Shown here: in pieces, positions 35,462-45,379 of the stretch
Numbering within the stretch: the stretch's first letter is position 1
Layout: each line of letters begins with the position of its first letter
Assembly: GCA_017849555.1 (NCBI GenBank)
Contig: JAFIGU010000085.1
Span: forward strand, 1-64,000
DNA length: 64,000 bases
Reading direction: 5' to 3'
Origin: Sphingomonas sp.
GTDB lineage: Bacteria; Pseudomonadota; Alphaproteobacteria; Sphingomonadales; Sphingomonadaceae
Position numbers and translations under genes: made by a program
The notes under the pieces: generated by a model
Told to the model about the DNA's origin: nothing
Database searches by the model: none
The model's input: only the letters and a program-made list of their open reading frames with translations

Positions 35462-36619
35462 ATGATGCGGATGGAACCATCCCCCTATAAAGCGACGCCG
35501 CGCGAGACGGCCGGTTTCACCTTGCTGCTGATTGCGGTCACCGCGGCGATGATCTGGTCGGTCTGGGCCTTTTCGGGCGCGATCCTGTGGGCGATGGTGC
35601 TTGCGGTGGTGTTCAGCCCGCTCAAGGAGCGTATCCAGCAGAGCATGCCCGAACGGGCGGGGCTGGCCACCGCGATCACGCTGCTGATCATCGTCGGCGG
35701 GGTGATGCTTCCGGTCGTCATGCTGGTCGAGATGATCCTCGGCGAGGCGGCGGGGCTGGTATCGCGGCTGCAATCCAAGTCGGTCGACTTCCCCGCGCTG
35801 TTCAACCAGACGGTTCATTCGCTGCCGGATTGGGCGCAAAGCTGGCTGCATCAATCGGGCTGGGACAATCTTTCGACGTTGAGCGACCGCGTGGCCGCCA
35901 ATATCCAGTTGCTCGCGCAGGCGGTGGCGAAGCGCGCGCTGTCGATCGGCGCGGATCTGTTCAGCTATCTCGTTGCGCTGCTGGTTGCGCTCTATCTGAT
36001 CTATGTGCTGCTGCGGCACGGCAAGACGATCGTCGCGCGCGCGGGCGCGGTCGTCCCGCTCGCGCCGCACCGCCGCGCAGTGCTGGCGACCAATTTCGTC
36101 TCGGTGGTGCGGGCGACGGTGAAGGGCACGGTGGTCGTCGCGGTGGCACAGGGCAGCGCGGGCGGCGTGGTGATGTGGGTGCTCGGGGTGCCCAATGCGC
36201 TGCTCTGGGCGGTGGTGATGACCTTTTCGGCGCTGCTCCCCGCGGTGGGCACCGGTCTGGTGTGGGTGCCCGCGTCGCTCTATCTGCTCGCGATCGGCCA
36301 TGTCTGGCAGGGGATCGTGATGGCGCTGATGGGGGCGTTCGTGATCGGCACGATCGACAATATCCTGCGCCCGATCCTCGTCGGGCGCGAGACCCAGATG
36401 CCCGATGCGCTGGTGTTGCTCGTCACGCTGGGCGGGCTTTCGGCGTTCGGGTTCAACGGGTTGATCATCGGGCCGGTCATCGCTTCGCTGTTCCTCGCCA
36501 CCTGGGAAATGGTGCGCGAGGAGCAGGAGCATGCCGTCGCCGAGGCCCCGGCGCGATCTCCCGGCCACCCGCCCGCCACCGTGCCGCCTGCGCCTGCCGC
36601 AACCGCGGGCGAAGGCTAA
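35462..36619 (+). CDS. AI-2E family transporter (PerM/YdiK-like)
   Basis: A 385-residue inner-membrane protein with about eight helices: two at residues 18-45, one at 65-90, and the rest in 155-355. The conserved segment of the AI-2E exporter family is present in VLGVPNALLWAVVMTFSALLPAVGTGLVWVPASL and IGTIDNILRPILVG. Members export small molecules or act as Na+/H+ antiporters; the substrate here is unknown. The start could be any of three closely spaced ATGs (35462, 35465, 35471). Its stop overlaps that of the convergent pilin gene by two bases. Confidence 0.83.
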   Translation: MMRMEPSPYKATPRETAGFTLLLIAVTAAMIWSVWAFSGAILWAMVLAVVFSPLKERIQQSMPERAGLATAITLLIIVGGVMLPVVMLVEMILGEAAGLVSRLQSKSVDFPALFNQTVHSLPDWAQSWLHQSGWDNLSTLSDRVAANIQLLAQAVAKRALSIGADLFSYLVALLVALYLIYVLLRHGKTIVARAGAVVPLAPHRRAVLATNFVSVVRATVKGTVVVAVAQGSAGGVVMWVLGVPNALLWAVVMTFSALLPAVGTGLVWVPASLYLLAIGHVWQGIVMALMGAFVIGTIDNILRPILVGRETQMPDALVLLVTLGGLSAFGFNGLIIGPVIASLFLATWEMVREEQEHAVAEAPARSPGHPPATVPPAPAATAGEG

Positions 36620-37095
36620 TAAGTGATCGTGATCACCACGCTGTCGGTATAGGCGCCGGCCGCCACCCATTGCCGCGCGGGAATGCGGCCATAGACCGGC
36701 ACCGAGTTGGTGAAGCTGAGCACGCCCAGGGGCACGGTGCTGGTCACCTTGCTGGTGCCGCCGGTGCCGTCGCCCCATACGATCGTGCGCGCAACGTCGG
36801 TATAGAGATTGTAGTTGAGCTGGTTCGAGCCCTTGCGAAGCTGACGGGCGAGCGCGGTGCCCGAAACGCCGGGGCTGAGCGTGACGTCGATCGTTCCCGA
36901 CAACGCGAGCAACCCGGTGCAACTGATCGAGATATTGCCGTTCACATCGTCCGCGGTCGGGGCGGTGGGGTCATAGGCGCCGAAGGCGATATTGGTGGTG
37001 CTGACGGTGCAGGTGCACAGGGCGCACAGCGCCGCCGCAGGCAGCGGAAAGGCGAGCCCGGCGAGGAGCGCTGCGATGCGGATGCTGGTGCTCAT
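36616..37095 (-). CDS. Csu-type spore coat U domain pilin (last gene of the pilus operon)
   Basis: A 159-residue secreted protein with an N-terminal signal peptide ending AAALC. The spore coat U domain shows TVSTTNIAFGAYDPTAPTADDVNGNISISCTG, a Leu-rich NQLNYNLYTD strand, and the C-terminal VPVYGRIPARQWVAAGAYTDSVVITITY, where the donor-strand and Tyr-ending pattern fits chaperone-usher subunits. Two extra cysteines near the N-terminus (CALCTCTV) set it apart from the major pilin at 40210. It overlaps the usher stop by 4 bp (ATGA), so it is translated with it. It may be the tip or a minor subunit. Confidence 0.82.
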   Translation of the reverse strand: MSTSIRIAALLAGLAFPLPAAALCALCTCTVSTTNIAFGAYDPTAPTADDVNGNISISCTGLLALSGTIDVTLSPGVSGTALARQLRKGSNQLNYNLYTDVARTIVWGDGTGGTSKVTSTVPLGVLSFTNSVPVYGRIPARQWVAAGAYTDSVVITITY

Positions 37096-39440
37096 TGATT
37101 TTCTCCGTTGGTCGCCGCGATGCAGCGCACCGGTTTCTTGTCTTGCGGGGCGGCGGGGACGGTCGCGCGGCAGGTCAGCGCGGCGCCGCGCACCGTGATT
37201 GTCGCCCCCGGCCGGGCATCGGGCAGATAGATTTGCCCGTCATAGCCTGTCACCCCCGCCACCCCGCCCGCCGATACCGCGAGCCCGGCGGGCAGGATCG
37301 CGCCCTGCGCGTCGACCAGCGTCAAGGTCGCGGGATGGACTGGCGCCCCGCCGAACCGCACCGCCACCGCCTGCCGATATCCCGGCACCACGGTCTGCTC
37401 GGCATAAGTGACTTCGGTGTCGAGCGGCAGATCGTCGAGATCGACCGCGATGCGATTGGCGGCATAAGGTTGAAGCCCGGTGACGATCGTCCGTGCGCCG
37501 CCGCCGGCGCGCCCCGCGACCGGCTGGTTCTCGAAATAGACCTGCGCCTTGGCATTGCTCTCCACCTCGACCGCGGCAAAGGCCGAATCGAGCCGTTGCG
37601 CGGGCGCGAGCGTGCCGCCGATCATCAGCAACGCGCCTTGCGCGTGAAGCCGCACCCCGGTCGACCCGTCCTGTTGCGCCGCCGCCAGTTCGAAATCCCC
37701 GGCGCGGTTGCGCCACGAGATCGCCCCTTCCGCCAGCGACGGATCGCCGGCACCGCGCGCGAAGAGCAGGCGATAGCCGATCCCCTGATCGGGCGGCGGA
37801 ACATGGGTGAGCGTTGCGGTGGTGCGACCGCCGTCGACGAACAGGCTGCTGCTGGTGCGCCGGCCGAGCGGCACGGTCAGCGCCGCGAACACGCCGCGAT
37901 CGCGGCTGCCCGCCGTATCGGTCTGCCGCGCGCTCACCGACATATAGGCGGGTCCGACATTGCTCGAGAAGGACAATGCGCTGATTGAATAATGCAGATT
38001 CTCGCCATGCCTGTCTTCGGCGTGGCTTGCGCTGATGCTGCCGAGACGGCCGAGCGAGACGCTGCCGGCGACGACCAGCTCGCTGCGCGACGCGCCGTCC
38101 GGGGCGGGGCCGCCGACCTGGACGAAGGCGGCGCTTTCCTCCTGATAGCTGGCGGAAATGGTATAGATGGCGGTGATCTGCTGGAATTGCGCGCGCCACA
38201 AGATGCCGTCGCCCCATGCGCTGTGCGAGGCGGCGGCGGAGACGCTGAATTCGCCGATCGGCGCGATGACCAGCCCGGTGCCGACGCCGGCGGCCTGCGA
38301 TCGCGCATCGCCTTCGATCCGGCCGAACACGGTGAGCATGTTCGACAGGCCGTGCCGCCACGAGGCGGCGGCGAAGGGCGCGCCGTAGGAGAAGCTGCGC
38401 CACCCATAATCCTTGCGCAGGAAGCCGGCTTCGAGCGAGAAATCGTCGAGCCCGGGACGCAGCAGGCGCGGCGAGGTGTAGAAATTCTGCGTCACGGTGC
38501 GCAGGGTGCCGGCGGCGTCGCGGATCGTCATCGACACGCTGCCGGCGCCGTTGAAGGTCGGCTGGTAATCGACCGTGAAATCGCCCGGCTGGACATCGAA
38601 CCGCCGCCCGCTGTTCGCCGCGACCAGATCGACCACTGATGGCAGCGCGGCCGACCCGCGAAGCACCGGCAGCGGGTAGGTGATCTCATTGGGGGTCAAC
38701 GAGAAATCGGTGCCGAGCCGGATTCCGGCGAACCGCACCGGCAAGTTCCAGTCGCCGGCGTTGGTCAGCGTATCGCCGATCGCGAGGCGCAGCCGCTGGT
38801 CGGGAAAATCGCGCCGGAAGCTGGTGTCGAGCCGGACGGCGCCGCCGTGGCTCTGCACCGCGGCGGTCGAGCCGAGCACCCCCCAGGCGCCGGATATCCC
38901 GCCGTCGAGATAGGCGGAGACCGCGGCATGTCCGTCGGCGCCGATCAGCGACAGATCGTAGCCAAGGAAGGCGGCCGGCACGATCCGCGTCCGCGCCAGC
39001 GGCGTCCGCGCGGGGCCGAAATGGGCCGTGGGGAACAACCGGTGGTCGGCGTCGACCAGCAGCGTCGTCCCGTTCGCGTCGAGCCGCGCGGCGATCCCGG
39101 CGCGGCCGTCGAGCGCGGTAAACGCCTGCCCGTCCAGCGTGAAATCCCCGGCGAGTGGGGGCAGATCGAGCCCCCATTGCCGTGCCGCCTCGGTCGGTAC
39201 GAACAGATGCCCGTCGCGCCGCGCGACCAGACAGGGATCGTCGAGCGAACGGCCGTTGAGCGCGACCCCGACCGGGATGGGCAGGCGCGTGTCGATCGCG
39301 GGTGGGGGAGGGACGGCAGCGGTGCCGGGCGGTCCGTCGGCGGCGATGGCCGCGGCGGACGAAAGCACCATCAGCGCGAGCAGCGCGCCCCTCGGCATCC
39401 GGTGCGCGCCGCGGCAGGGGCAGGTGATTGTGGGGATCAC
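37092..39440 (-). CDS. outer-membrane usher, Csu-type
   Basis: A 782-residue (or 768 from ATG 39398) outer-membrane usher. The signal peptide lies near the N-terminus (ALLALMVLSSAAAIA). The N-terminal chaperone-binding domain is followed by a 24-strand barrel with SFRRDFPDQRLRLAIGDT and the usher signature DLPLDTEVTYAEQTVVPGYRQAV near residue 670, then a C-terminal domain with ITVRGAALTCRATV. It secretes and assembles the pilus subunits. The start is uncertain: GTG 39440 is 16 bp after the chaperone stop but has a weak RBS. Genes are ordered pilin, chaperone, usher, pilin. Confidence 0.88.
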   Translation of the reverse strand: MIPTITCPCRGAHRMPRGALLALMVLSSAAAIAADGPPGTAAVPPPPAIDTRLPIPVGVALNGRSLDDPCLVARRDGHLFVPTEAARQWGLDLPPLAGDFTLDGQAFTALDGRAGIAARLDANGTTLLVDADHRLFPTAHFGPARTPLARTRIVPAAFLGYDLSLIGADGHAAVSAYLDGGISGAWGVLGSTAAVQSHGGAVRLDTSFRRDFPDQRLRLAIGDTLTNAGDWNLPVRFAGIRLGTDFSLTPNEITYPLPVLRGSAALPSVVDLVAANSGRRFDVQPGDFTVDYQPTFNGAGSVSMTIRDAAGTLRTVTQNFYTSPRLLRPGLDDFSLEAGFLRKDYGWRSFSYGAPFAAASWRHGLSNMLTVFGRIEGDARSQAAGVGTGLVIAPIGEFSVSAAASHSAWGDGILWRAQFQQITAIYTISASYQEESAAFVQVGGPAPDGASRSELVVAGSVSLGRLGSISASHAEDRHGENLHYSISALSFSSNVGPAYMSVSARQTDTAGSRDRGVFAALTVPLGRRTSSSLFVDGGRTTATLTHVPPPDQGIGYRLLFARGAGDPSLAEGAISWRNRAGDFELAAAQQDGSTGVRLHAQGALLMIGGTLAPAQRLDSAFAAVEVESNAKAQVYFENQPVAGRAGGGARTIVTGLQPYAANRIAVDLDDLPLDTEVTYAEQTVVPGYRQAVAVRFGGAPVHPATLTLVDAQGAILPAGLAVSAGGVAGVTGYDGQIYLPDARPGATITVRGAALTCRATVPAAPQDKKPVRCIAATNGENQ

Positions 39441-39455
39441 CGTCGCCGCCGTGGT

Positions 39456-40199
39456 TCAGCCGCCGCCGCCCGGATCGGGGGGAGAGGCGCGAAGCCGGCC
39501 GTCGGTCGTTTCCAGTTCCACCGCCGCGATCCCCTCGGGGGACATATCGGGCAGCGCGAGATCGATGCTGCCTTTGGCGAGGAGGTAGAAAGCGCGCGTG
39601 ATGCGGCGCGGCGCGGCGCCCGGGGTGCGCGGCTGCACGACGATCGCGGTGACCTGGGTATGGCGGTCGCCGTGGTTGCCGATCACCAGATGGGTCGCGC
39701 CGTCCTGCGTCGCGTGCGTCGCCCAATCGAGCGCGGGCGCGGCGCGGGCCGGCGCGCGGAACACCGGAATGCTGATCCGCAACCGCGCCTGGATCACCCC
39801 CGGCAACGGGTTGGCATCGGGCAGTTCGTCGACGATCAGCCGCCAGCTTTGCTCGGTCGCGCCCGGCGGGCCGGGCAGGCTGCAACGGATCAGCCGCGTC
39901 TCGCCCGCGGGAATCGCCACGATCGAGGGGTTGAGGCTCGGCCCCTCGGCCGGATCGAGCAGATCGTTCCCCGCCGTGTCGCGCCGCCACGCGAAGCCGC
40001 GGATCTGGATCGTCGTCGGCCTGGCATCGTCGTTGGCGATCGTCAGCGCGCAGAACCTCTTGTCCTGCGCGACCTCGATCCGCACCGGCAGGATGCGCAA
40101 GGTTCCGGCGCTCGCTCGCCCCGTCGGCGCCGCGAGACAGACGCACAGCAGCAGCGCTCCGGCGCGGCATGGGATCCGCGCCCGGCTTTTCTTTTCCAT
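39456..40199 (-). CDS. periplasmic pilus chaperone, Csu-type
   Basis: A 247-residue periplasmic chaperone with an Arg-rich signal peptide. The first Ig-like domain contains LRILPVRIEVAQDKRFCALTIANDDARPTTIQIRGFAWRRD and the conserved ILE-like PSLNPSIVAIPAGETRLIRCSL. The second domain holds the SIPVFRAP strand used for donor-strand complementation. It stabilises subunits for delivery to the usher. It lies 10 bp after the major pilin stop and 16 bp before the usher. Confidence 0.85.
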   Translation of the reverse strand: MEKKSRARIPCRAGALLLCVCLAAPTGRASAGTLRILPVRIEVAQDKRFCALTIANDDARPTTIQIRGFAWRRDTAGNDLLDPAEGPSLNPSIVAIPAGETRLIRCSLPGPPGATEQSWRLIVDELPDANPLPGVIQARLRISIPVFRAPARAAPALDWATHATQDGATHLVIGNHGDRHTQVTAIVVQPRTPGAAPRRITRAFYLLAKGSIDLALPDMSPEGIAAVELETTDGRLRASPPDPGGGG

Positions 40200-40209
40200 G
40201 ACCCCGCCG

Positions 40210-40704
40210 TCAATAGTTGATGGTGATCGTGATCGTGTCGGTATAGGCCCCTGCCGCGACATTCTGCTGCGCGTGGATGCGGCCGTAGATGGTGAAGGTG
40301 GAAGCCGAGGTGCCGGCGATCGTCGCCGCGGGCGTATCGGTCCCCGGGGTATTGCCCCAATTGGTCGTATGCGCCGCATCGCTGTAGAGCGCATAGCCGA
40401 GCGAACTGGCCCCGTTCGCCATCTGCCGCGTGGTGACGGTGGCGCCCGATGTCGTGCCCGCGTTCAACCCCACCGTGAAGCTGGTGCCGGTGGTGCATGT
40501 CACGTTGAACGTGCTGGTCGCGTCGGTCGGACTGGCCGCGGTCGGGTTGTAATTGCCGAACGACAGATTGTTGCTCGTCACCACGCAGGCGCTCTGCACA
40601 TTGGCGGAGACGCCCATCGTCGTGGTTGCGGTAGATGCCGCCGCCACATTGGGCAGCAACATGGCGATGGCGGTGAAACCTACCCCCAGCGATTCAAATC
40701 GCAT
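40210..40704 (-). CDS. Csu-type spore coat U domain major pilin
   Basis: A 164-residue secreted subunit, first gene of the operon. The signal peptide ends AAASTATTTM. The spore coat U domain then shows NVQSACVVTSNNLSFGNYNPTAASPTDATSTFNVTCTTGTSFTVGLNAG (conserved Cys pair) and ends IYGRIHAQQNVAAGAYTDTITITINY. The composition, rich in Thr, Ala and Asn, fits a fibre subunit. GGAGGTCGGTG precedes ATG 40704. Direct GGTTGTAA repeats upstream may be regulatory. Confidence 0.85.
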   Translation of the reverse strand: MRFESLGVGFTAIAMLLPNVAAASTATTTMGVSANVQSACVVTSNNLSFGNYNPTAASPTDATSTFNVTCTTGTSFTVGLNAGTTSGATVTTRQMANGASSLGYALYSDAAHTTNWGNTPGTDTPAATIAGTSASTFTIYGRIHAQQNVAAGAYTDTITITINY

Positions 40705-40752
40705 CACCGACCTCCTTTCATCAGAGTGTCCCGGCCGGCTTTAAGGCAGAAT

Positions 40753-40792
40753 GGTTGTAACGATATTAACATTGGTGTCAGGTGGGTTGTAA
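40753..40792 (-). promoter_or_regulatory. direct GGTTGTAA repeats in the pilus/MarR intergenic region
   Basis: GGTTGTAA occurs at 40753-40760 and 40785-40792, 32 bp apart (about three helical turns), between the divergent pilin operon and MarR gene. A related GGTTGTTGTA follows near 40820. Helical phasing suggests a dimeric regulator site. Confidence 0.35.
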
Positions 40793-40890
40793 TGCGCCGC
40801 GGGGTTGCTGGCGAAAGCGGTTGTTGTAGAGATGCCGCCCGATCCGGCGCCGTCGCGCGATGCGGACGGGATGAGGCGGGGGCATCGATA

Positions 40891-41367
40891 GTGGCTGTTG
40901 AGAATGTCTCCGGGTCGGGCAGCGCCGGGTCGCTCGATTTGCGCCTGTGGGTCCGCCTGCTCGGCTGCGCGCGGATCATCGAAAAGCAGCTCCGCCGCAA
41001 CTTTCAGGAGCAATTCGATACGACGCTGCCGCGGTTCGACGTGATGGCGGCGCTCGATCGCGCGCCCGATGGGCTCAATATGGGGGCATTGTCGCGCGCC
41101 TTGCTGGTGTCGAACGGCAATGTCACCTCGATCGTCCGGCAGTTGCAGGAACAGGGCAGCGTCGTCGCGCGCCCCGATCCCGGGGACGGCCGCTCGGCGA
41201 TCGCCGCGCTGACCCCGGCGGGCAAGGCGCATTTCGCCGAGCTGGCGCGTGCGCATCACCAATGGGTCCGCGCCGCGCTCGCCGAATTCCCGCCCGACCG
41301 GCAGGAACAATTGCTGTCTTTGCTTGGCGAGTTGCGCCGATCGCTCTTGGGGGAAGAGGGGGAGTGA
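40891..41367 (+). CDS. MarR family regulator of the anthranilate pathway
   Basis: A 158-residue winged-helix regulator. The helix-turn-helix LNMGALSRALLVSNGNVTSIVRQLQEQGSVVARPDPGDGRSAIAALTPAG carries the MarR wing motif (DGRS). The N-terminal dimerisation region is Arg/Leu-rich. MarR proteins of CoA-ester pathways usually repress until an aryl-CoA binds. Start GTG 40891, with GGCGGGGG upstream. It lies 119 bp before the monooxygenase/reductase gene, and an AT-rich palindrome in that gap is the probable operator. Confidence 0.85.
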   Translation: MAVENVSGSGSAGSLDLRLWVRLLGCARIIEKQLRRNFQEQFDTTLPRFDVMAALDRAPDGLNMGALSRALLVSNGNVTSIVRQLQEQGSVVARPDPGDGRSAIAALTPAGKAHFAELARAHHQWVRAALAEFPPDRQEQLLSLLGELRRSLLGEEGE

Positions 41368-41415
41368 GCTTCGAAACCACCCCCAATTTATGCTCCCGAC
41401 CTCCCAATGTCCGCG

Positions 41416-41441
41416 AATATATTTTAAGCTTGAAATAAATT
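41416..41441 (+). promoter_or_regulatory. MarR-type operator ahead of the anthranilate operon
   Basis: A palindrome centred on AAGCTT (41426-41431): TATTT...AAATA with one mismatched pair over 41420-41437, extended to 26 bp with a second mismatch. It is AT-rich in a GC-rich context and 45 bp before the monooxygenase/reductase start, downstream of its likely MarR regulator. Confidence 0.55.
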
Positions 41442-41486
41442 CCCCGCCCGATACACTGCCGTCCATTCCCCGGTGAGGATGCGCAG

Positions 41487-43805
41487 ATGAAGGTGGCGTG
41501 CGTAGGCGGCGGCCCGGCGGGGCTGTATTTCGCGATCTCGATGATGCTGCGAGATCCGTCGCACGACATCACCGTGTTCGAGCGCAACCGCGCCGGCGAC
41601 ACCTTTGGCTGGGGGGTGGTGTTCTCCGATCAGACGATGGAGCATCTCCAGGCCAACGATCCTATCAGCGCGCAGTCGATGATCGACGAGCTGGCGCATT
41701 GGGACGATATCGAGGTCCATATCGAGGACGGCGGGCGCACCGTCACCAATCGCTCCAGCGGCCACGGCTTCATCGGCATCGGGCGCAAAAGGCTGCTCAA
41801 CATCCTGCAGGATCGCGCGCGCACACTGGGGGTGAAGCTCGAATTCGAGGTGGAGGTCGAGCCCGACAGCGATTTCCTCGCCGATTACGATCTGGTGATC
41901 GCCGCCGACGGATTGAACAGCAAGTTGCGCCGACGCTACGAGGCCGAATTCGCGGTCGATCTGGACGTCAAGCGCAACAAGTTCGTCTGGCTCGGCACCC
42001 GCCAGAAGTTCGACGCGTTCAACTTCATCTTCAAGCACACGCGCTTCGGCTGGATCTGGGCGCACGCCTATCAGTTCGACGCGGACACCGCGACGTTCAT
42101 CGTCGAATGCGATCCCGAAACCTATGAGCGCGCCGGCTTCGGGCGGATGTCGCAGGAAGAAAGCTGCCGGTTGTGCGAGGAGATCTTCGCCGATCACCTC
42201 GGCGGGCACGAACTGATGACCAACGCCAGCCATATCCGCGGCTCGGCCTGGATCAACTTCCCGCGCATCATCTGCCGTCAGTGGAGCTACAGGAACATCG
42301 TCCTGCTCGGCGATGCCGCGCATACCGCGCATTTCTCGATCGGCTCGGGGACCAAGCTCGCGCTGGAGGATGCGATCAAGCTCGCCGAGGTGATGAACCG
42401 GCCCGGGTTCGGCAGCGGCGAAGCGTTGCAACAGGGGCTGGAGGAATATCAGGCCGAGCGCCAGCTTGAAGTCGTCAAGCTGCAGAATGCCGCGCGCAAC
42501 TCGACCGAATGGTTCGAGCATCTCGATCGCTATCTCAAAATGGACGCGATGCAATTCACCTATACCTTGCTGACGCGCAGCCAGCGGGTGAGCCACGAAA
42601 ATCTGCGGCTACGCGATCCGGCGTGGCTCGCCGCGCTCGAACGCAGCCTCGCCGAAACCGCGTTCGGCGCGCCGGTCGAGGCGCCGGTGCCGCCGATGTT
42701 CCTGCCGTTCCGATTGCGCGGGATGACCTTGCGCAACCGCGTCGTGATGTCGCCGATGGCGATGTATTCGGCGGTCGAAGGCGTGCCCGACGATTTCCAC
42801 CTCGTCCATTATGGCGCACGCGCGCTGGGCGGGGCGGGGCTGATCGTGACCGAGATGACCTGCGTCTCGCCCGAGGCGCGGATCACCCCCGGCTGCACCG
42901 GTCTGTGGAATGCCGAGCAGGCCGCGGCGTGGCGGCGCATCACCGATTTCGTCCACCGCACGTGCGATACGCGGATCTGCATGCAGCTCGGGCATAGCGG
43001 ATCGAAGGGCTCGACCCGCGTCGCGTGGGAGGGGATGGACGAGCCGCTGGTCGAGGGCAATTGGCCGTTGGTCGCGCCGTCCGATGTCGCGTGGAGCGCG
43101 GAAAATCAGGTGCCCTCGGCGCTAACCCGTGCGCAGATGGACGAGATCCGCGATCAGTTCGTCCAATCGACGCGCTACGCCGACGCGGCGGGGTTCGACA
43201 TGGTCGAGCTGCATTGCGGGCACGGCTATCTGCTCTCGGGGTTCATCAGCCCGATCCAGAACCGACGCAGCGACGATTATGGCGGCAGCCTCGACAACCG
43301 GCTGCGCTATCCGCTGGAGGTTTTTCGCGCGATGCGCGCCGTCTGGCCGGTGGACAAGCCGATGTCGGTGAGGATTTCGGCGACCGACTGGATGGGCGAC
43401 GCCGGGGTGACCCCCGAGGATGCGGTCGAGATCGCGCGCGCCTTCACCGCCGCGGGCGCCGATCTGATCGACGTTTCGGCAGGGCAGGTGACCAGGGATC
43501 AGAAGCCGGTTTACGGCCGCATGTTCCAGACGCCATTCTCCGATCAGATTCGCAACGAACTGGGAGTGGCGACGATGGCGGTCGGCAATATCTACGAGGT
43601 CGATCACGTCAATTCGATCGTCGCCGCGGGTCGCGCCGATCTGTGCGCGATCGGGCGGCCGCATCAGATGAACCCCAATTGGACGATCGAGGCGGCGGCG
43701 GCGCAGGGGCTCGGCGAGGAAAATGTGCCGGTGCAATATCTGAGCGGCTATGCGCAGCTCAAGCTCAACAAGCTGCGCGCGGCGCAGGTGGCGGCGGCGC
43801 AATGA
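41487..43805 (+). CDS. bifunctional aryl-CoA monooxygenase/reductase (2-aminobenzoyl-CoA or salicylyl-CoA type)
   Basis: A 772-residue fusion. The N-terminal half is a flavin monooxygenase with the dinucleotide-binding [11 protein letters not shown] (residues 7-17) and [28 protein letters not shown]. The C-terminal half (from about residue 395) is an Old Yellow Enzyme domain with [18 protein letters not shown] and [20 protein letters not shown], ending in FMN-binding CAIGRPHQM. This fusion matches 2-aminobenzoyl-CoA monooxygenase/reductase of aerobic anthranilate breakdown and salicylyl-CoA 5-hydroxylases; the two cannot be separated by eye. The gene is coupled by ATGA overlap to the SDR gene. 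Confidence 0.87.
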   Translation: MKVACVGGGPAGLYFAISMMLRDPSHDITVFERNRAGDTFGWGVVFSDQTMEHLQANDPISAQSMIDELAHWDDIEVHIEDGGRTVTNRSSGHGFIGIGRKRLLNILQDRARTLGVKLEFEVEVEPDSDFLADYDLVIAADGLNSKLRRRYEAEFAVDLDVKRNKFVWLGTRQKFDAFNFIFKHTRFGWIWAHAYQFDADTATFIVECDPETYERAGFGRMSQEESCRLCEEIFADHLGGHELMTNASHIRGSAWINFPRIICRQWSYRNIVLLGDAAHTAHFSIGSGTKLALEDAIKLAEVMNRPGFGSGEALQQGLEEYQAERQLEVVKLQNAARNSTEWFEHLDRYLKMDAMQFTYTLLTRSQRVSHENLRLRDPAWLAALERSLAETAFGAPVEAPVPPMFLPFRLRGMTLRNRVVMSPMAMYSAVEGVPDDFHLVHYGARALGGAGLIVTEMTCVSPEARITPGCTGLWNAEQAAAWRRITDFVHRTCDTRICMQLGHSGSKGSTRVAWEGMDEPLVEGNWPLVAPSDVAWSAENQVPSALTRAQMDEIRDQFVQSTRYADAAGFDMVELHCGHGYLLSGFISPIQNRRSDDYGGSLDNRLRYPLEVFRAMRAVWPVDKPMSVRISATDWMGDAGVTPEDAVEIARAFTAAGADLIDVSAGQVTRDQKPVYGRMFQTPFSDQIRNELGVATMAVGNIYEVDHVNSIVAAGRADLCAIGRPHQMNPNWTIEAAAAQGLGEENVPVQYLSGYAQLKLNKLRAAQVAAAQ

Positions 43806-44551
43806 GCCACGCGATCGTCACCGGCGGCGGCAGCGGGATCGGGCTGGCGATCGCCAAGGCGCTCGTCGCCGCGCGGCATCGCGTGACGATCATGGGGCGC
43901 AGCGAGGCGCGGCTTCATGCGGCGCTGGTCGACTTGCCCGGGGCGAACGCGGTCGTCTGCGACGTGGCGGACGCGGCGTCGGTCGCGGCGGCGTTCGACG
44001 CGGCGGCGGCGCGCCACGGCGCGGCCGGCATCCTCGTCAACGCCGCGGGGGCCGCGCGCACCGCGCCGTTCGAGGCGTCGGCCGATGCATTGTGGGACGA
44101 ATTGTGGCGCGTCAACGTGATGGGCGCGGTCCATACCAGCCGCGCGGTGCTCCCCGCGATGCGCAAGCTGGAGACGGGGCGGATCGTCAACGTCGCGAGC
44201 ACTGCCGCGCTCAAGGGCTATGCCTATGTCAGCGCTTATACCGCGACCAAACATGCGCTCCTCGGGATGACGCGGTCGCTGGCGCTCGAGCTCGCCAGGA
44301 CCGCGATCACCGTCAACGCTTTGTGCCCCGGCTATACCGACACCGATCTGATCCGCGATGCGGTCGCCAATATCGTCGCCAAGACCGGGCGCAGCGAGGA
44401 ACAGGCGCTCGCCGCCTTCACCGCGAGCAACCCGCAGGGGCGGTTGGTCGAGCCGGAGGAGGTTGCCGCGACGATTTCGTGGCTGGTTTCCCCCGCGGCG
44501 CGCTCGATCACCGGGCAGGCGATCGTCGTCGCCGGCGGCGAGATCATGTGA
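43802..44551 (+). CDS. SDR family dehydrogenase, anthranilate operon
   Basis: A 249-residue short-chain dehydrogenase with the Rossmann glycine motif [19 protein letters not shown], and active-site Ser/Tyr/Lys in [23 protein letters not shown]. It should oxidise or reduce the hydroxy/keto group of the ring-derived CoA intermediate; exact step unknown. The ATG overlaps the stop of the upstream gene in ATGA, so production is coupled. A 13-bp gap leads to the enoyl-CoA hydratase. Confidence 0.85.
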   Translation: MSHAIVTGGGSGIGLAIAKALVAARHRVTIMGRSEARLHAALVDLPGANAVVCDVADAASVAAAFDAAAARHGAAGILVNAAGAARTAPFEASADALWDELWRVNVMGAVHTSRAVLPAMRKLETGRIVNVASTAALKGYAYVSAYTATKHALLGMTRSLALELARTAITVNALCPGYTDTDLIRDAVANIVAKTGRSEEQALAAFTASNPQGRLVEPEEVAATISWLVSPAARSITGQAIVVAGGEIM

Positions 44552-44562
44552 GGAGACTAAGG

Positions 44563-45378
44563 ATGGAATTCGACGCGGCGGGCTACCGGCCGAGCCATTT
44601 CGCCTATGAGTTCAAGGATCGCGTCGCGACGATCACGCTCAACCGCCCCGAGCGCAAGAACCCGCTGACGTTCGATTCCTATGCCGAGTTGCGCGATCTG
44701 TTTCGCGCGTTGGTCTATGCGCCGGCGGTGAAGGCGGTGGTGATCACCGGCGCGGGCGGGAATTTCTGTTCGGGCGGCGACGTGCACGAGATCATCGGGC
44801 CGCTGACCGAGATGACGATGCCCGAATTGCTCGCCTTCACCCGGATGACCGGCGATCTGGTCAAGGCGATGCGCAAATGCCCGCAGCCGATTATCGCCGC
44901 GGTCGACGGGATATGCGCCGGGGCGGGGGCGATCATGGCGATGGCGTCCGATATCCGCTTTGCGACGCCGGCGGCCAAGACCGCTTTCCTGTTCACCCGC
45001 GTCGGGCTCGCCGGGGCGGATATGGGCGCGTGCGCGATCCTGCCGCGGATCATCGGGCAAGGGCGTGCGGCGGACCTGCTGTTCAGCGGGCGCTCCTTCT
45101 CGGCCGAGGAGGGCGAGCGCTGGGGCTTCTTCAACCGCGTGGTCGCGGCGGAGGCGCTGGCGGGCGAGGCGGCAGGCTATGCCACGATGCTCGCGCACGG
45201 CCCGACCTTCGCGCACGGCATGACCAAGAACCAGCTCGAAATGGAATGGGCGATGCCGGTCGAGACCGCGATCGAGGCCGAGGCACAGGCGCAGGCGATC
45301 TGCATGCAGACGCAGGATTTCTCGCGCGCCTATCACGCCTTCGTGGCGAAGCAGAAGCCGGTGTTCGAAGGGGATTGA
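44563..45378 (+). CDS. enoyl-CoA hydratase/isomerase family protein
   Basis: A 271-residue crotonase-fold enzyme. Oxyanion-hole motif [14 protein letters not shown] and [42 protein letters not shown] are typical, and the end [14 protein letters not shown] is normal. It is expected to hydrate or open the ring-derived CoA intermediate in the anthranilate pathway. AGGAG precedes the ATG at 44563. It lies between SDR and the micro-ORF/RidA genes in one operon. Confidence 0.85.
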   Translation: MEFDAAGYRPSHFAYEFKDRVATITLNRPERKNPLTFDSYAELRDLFRALVYAPAVKAVVITGAGGNFCSGGDVHEIIGPLTEMTMPELLAFTRMTGDLVKAMRKCPQPIIAAVDGICAGAGAIMAMASDIRFATPAAKTAFLFTRVGLAGADMGACAILPRIIGQGRAADLLFSGRSFSAEEGERWGFFNRVVAAEALAGEAAGYATMLAHGPTFAHGMTKNQLEMEWAMPVETAIEAEAQAQAICMQTQDFSRAYHAFVAKQKPVFEGD

Positions 45379-45379
45379 G

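Noticed and set aside
35120..36922. 600-residue minus-strand open frame opposite the AI-2E family transporter
   Set aside because: Composition is typical of antisense to membrane protein genes (His, Arg, Asp-rich) and it crosses several gene ends.
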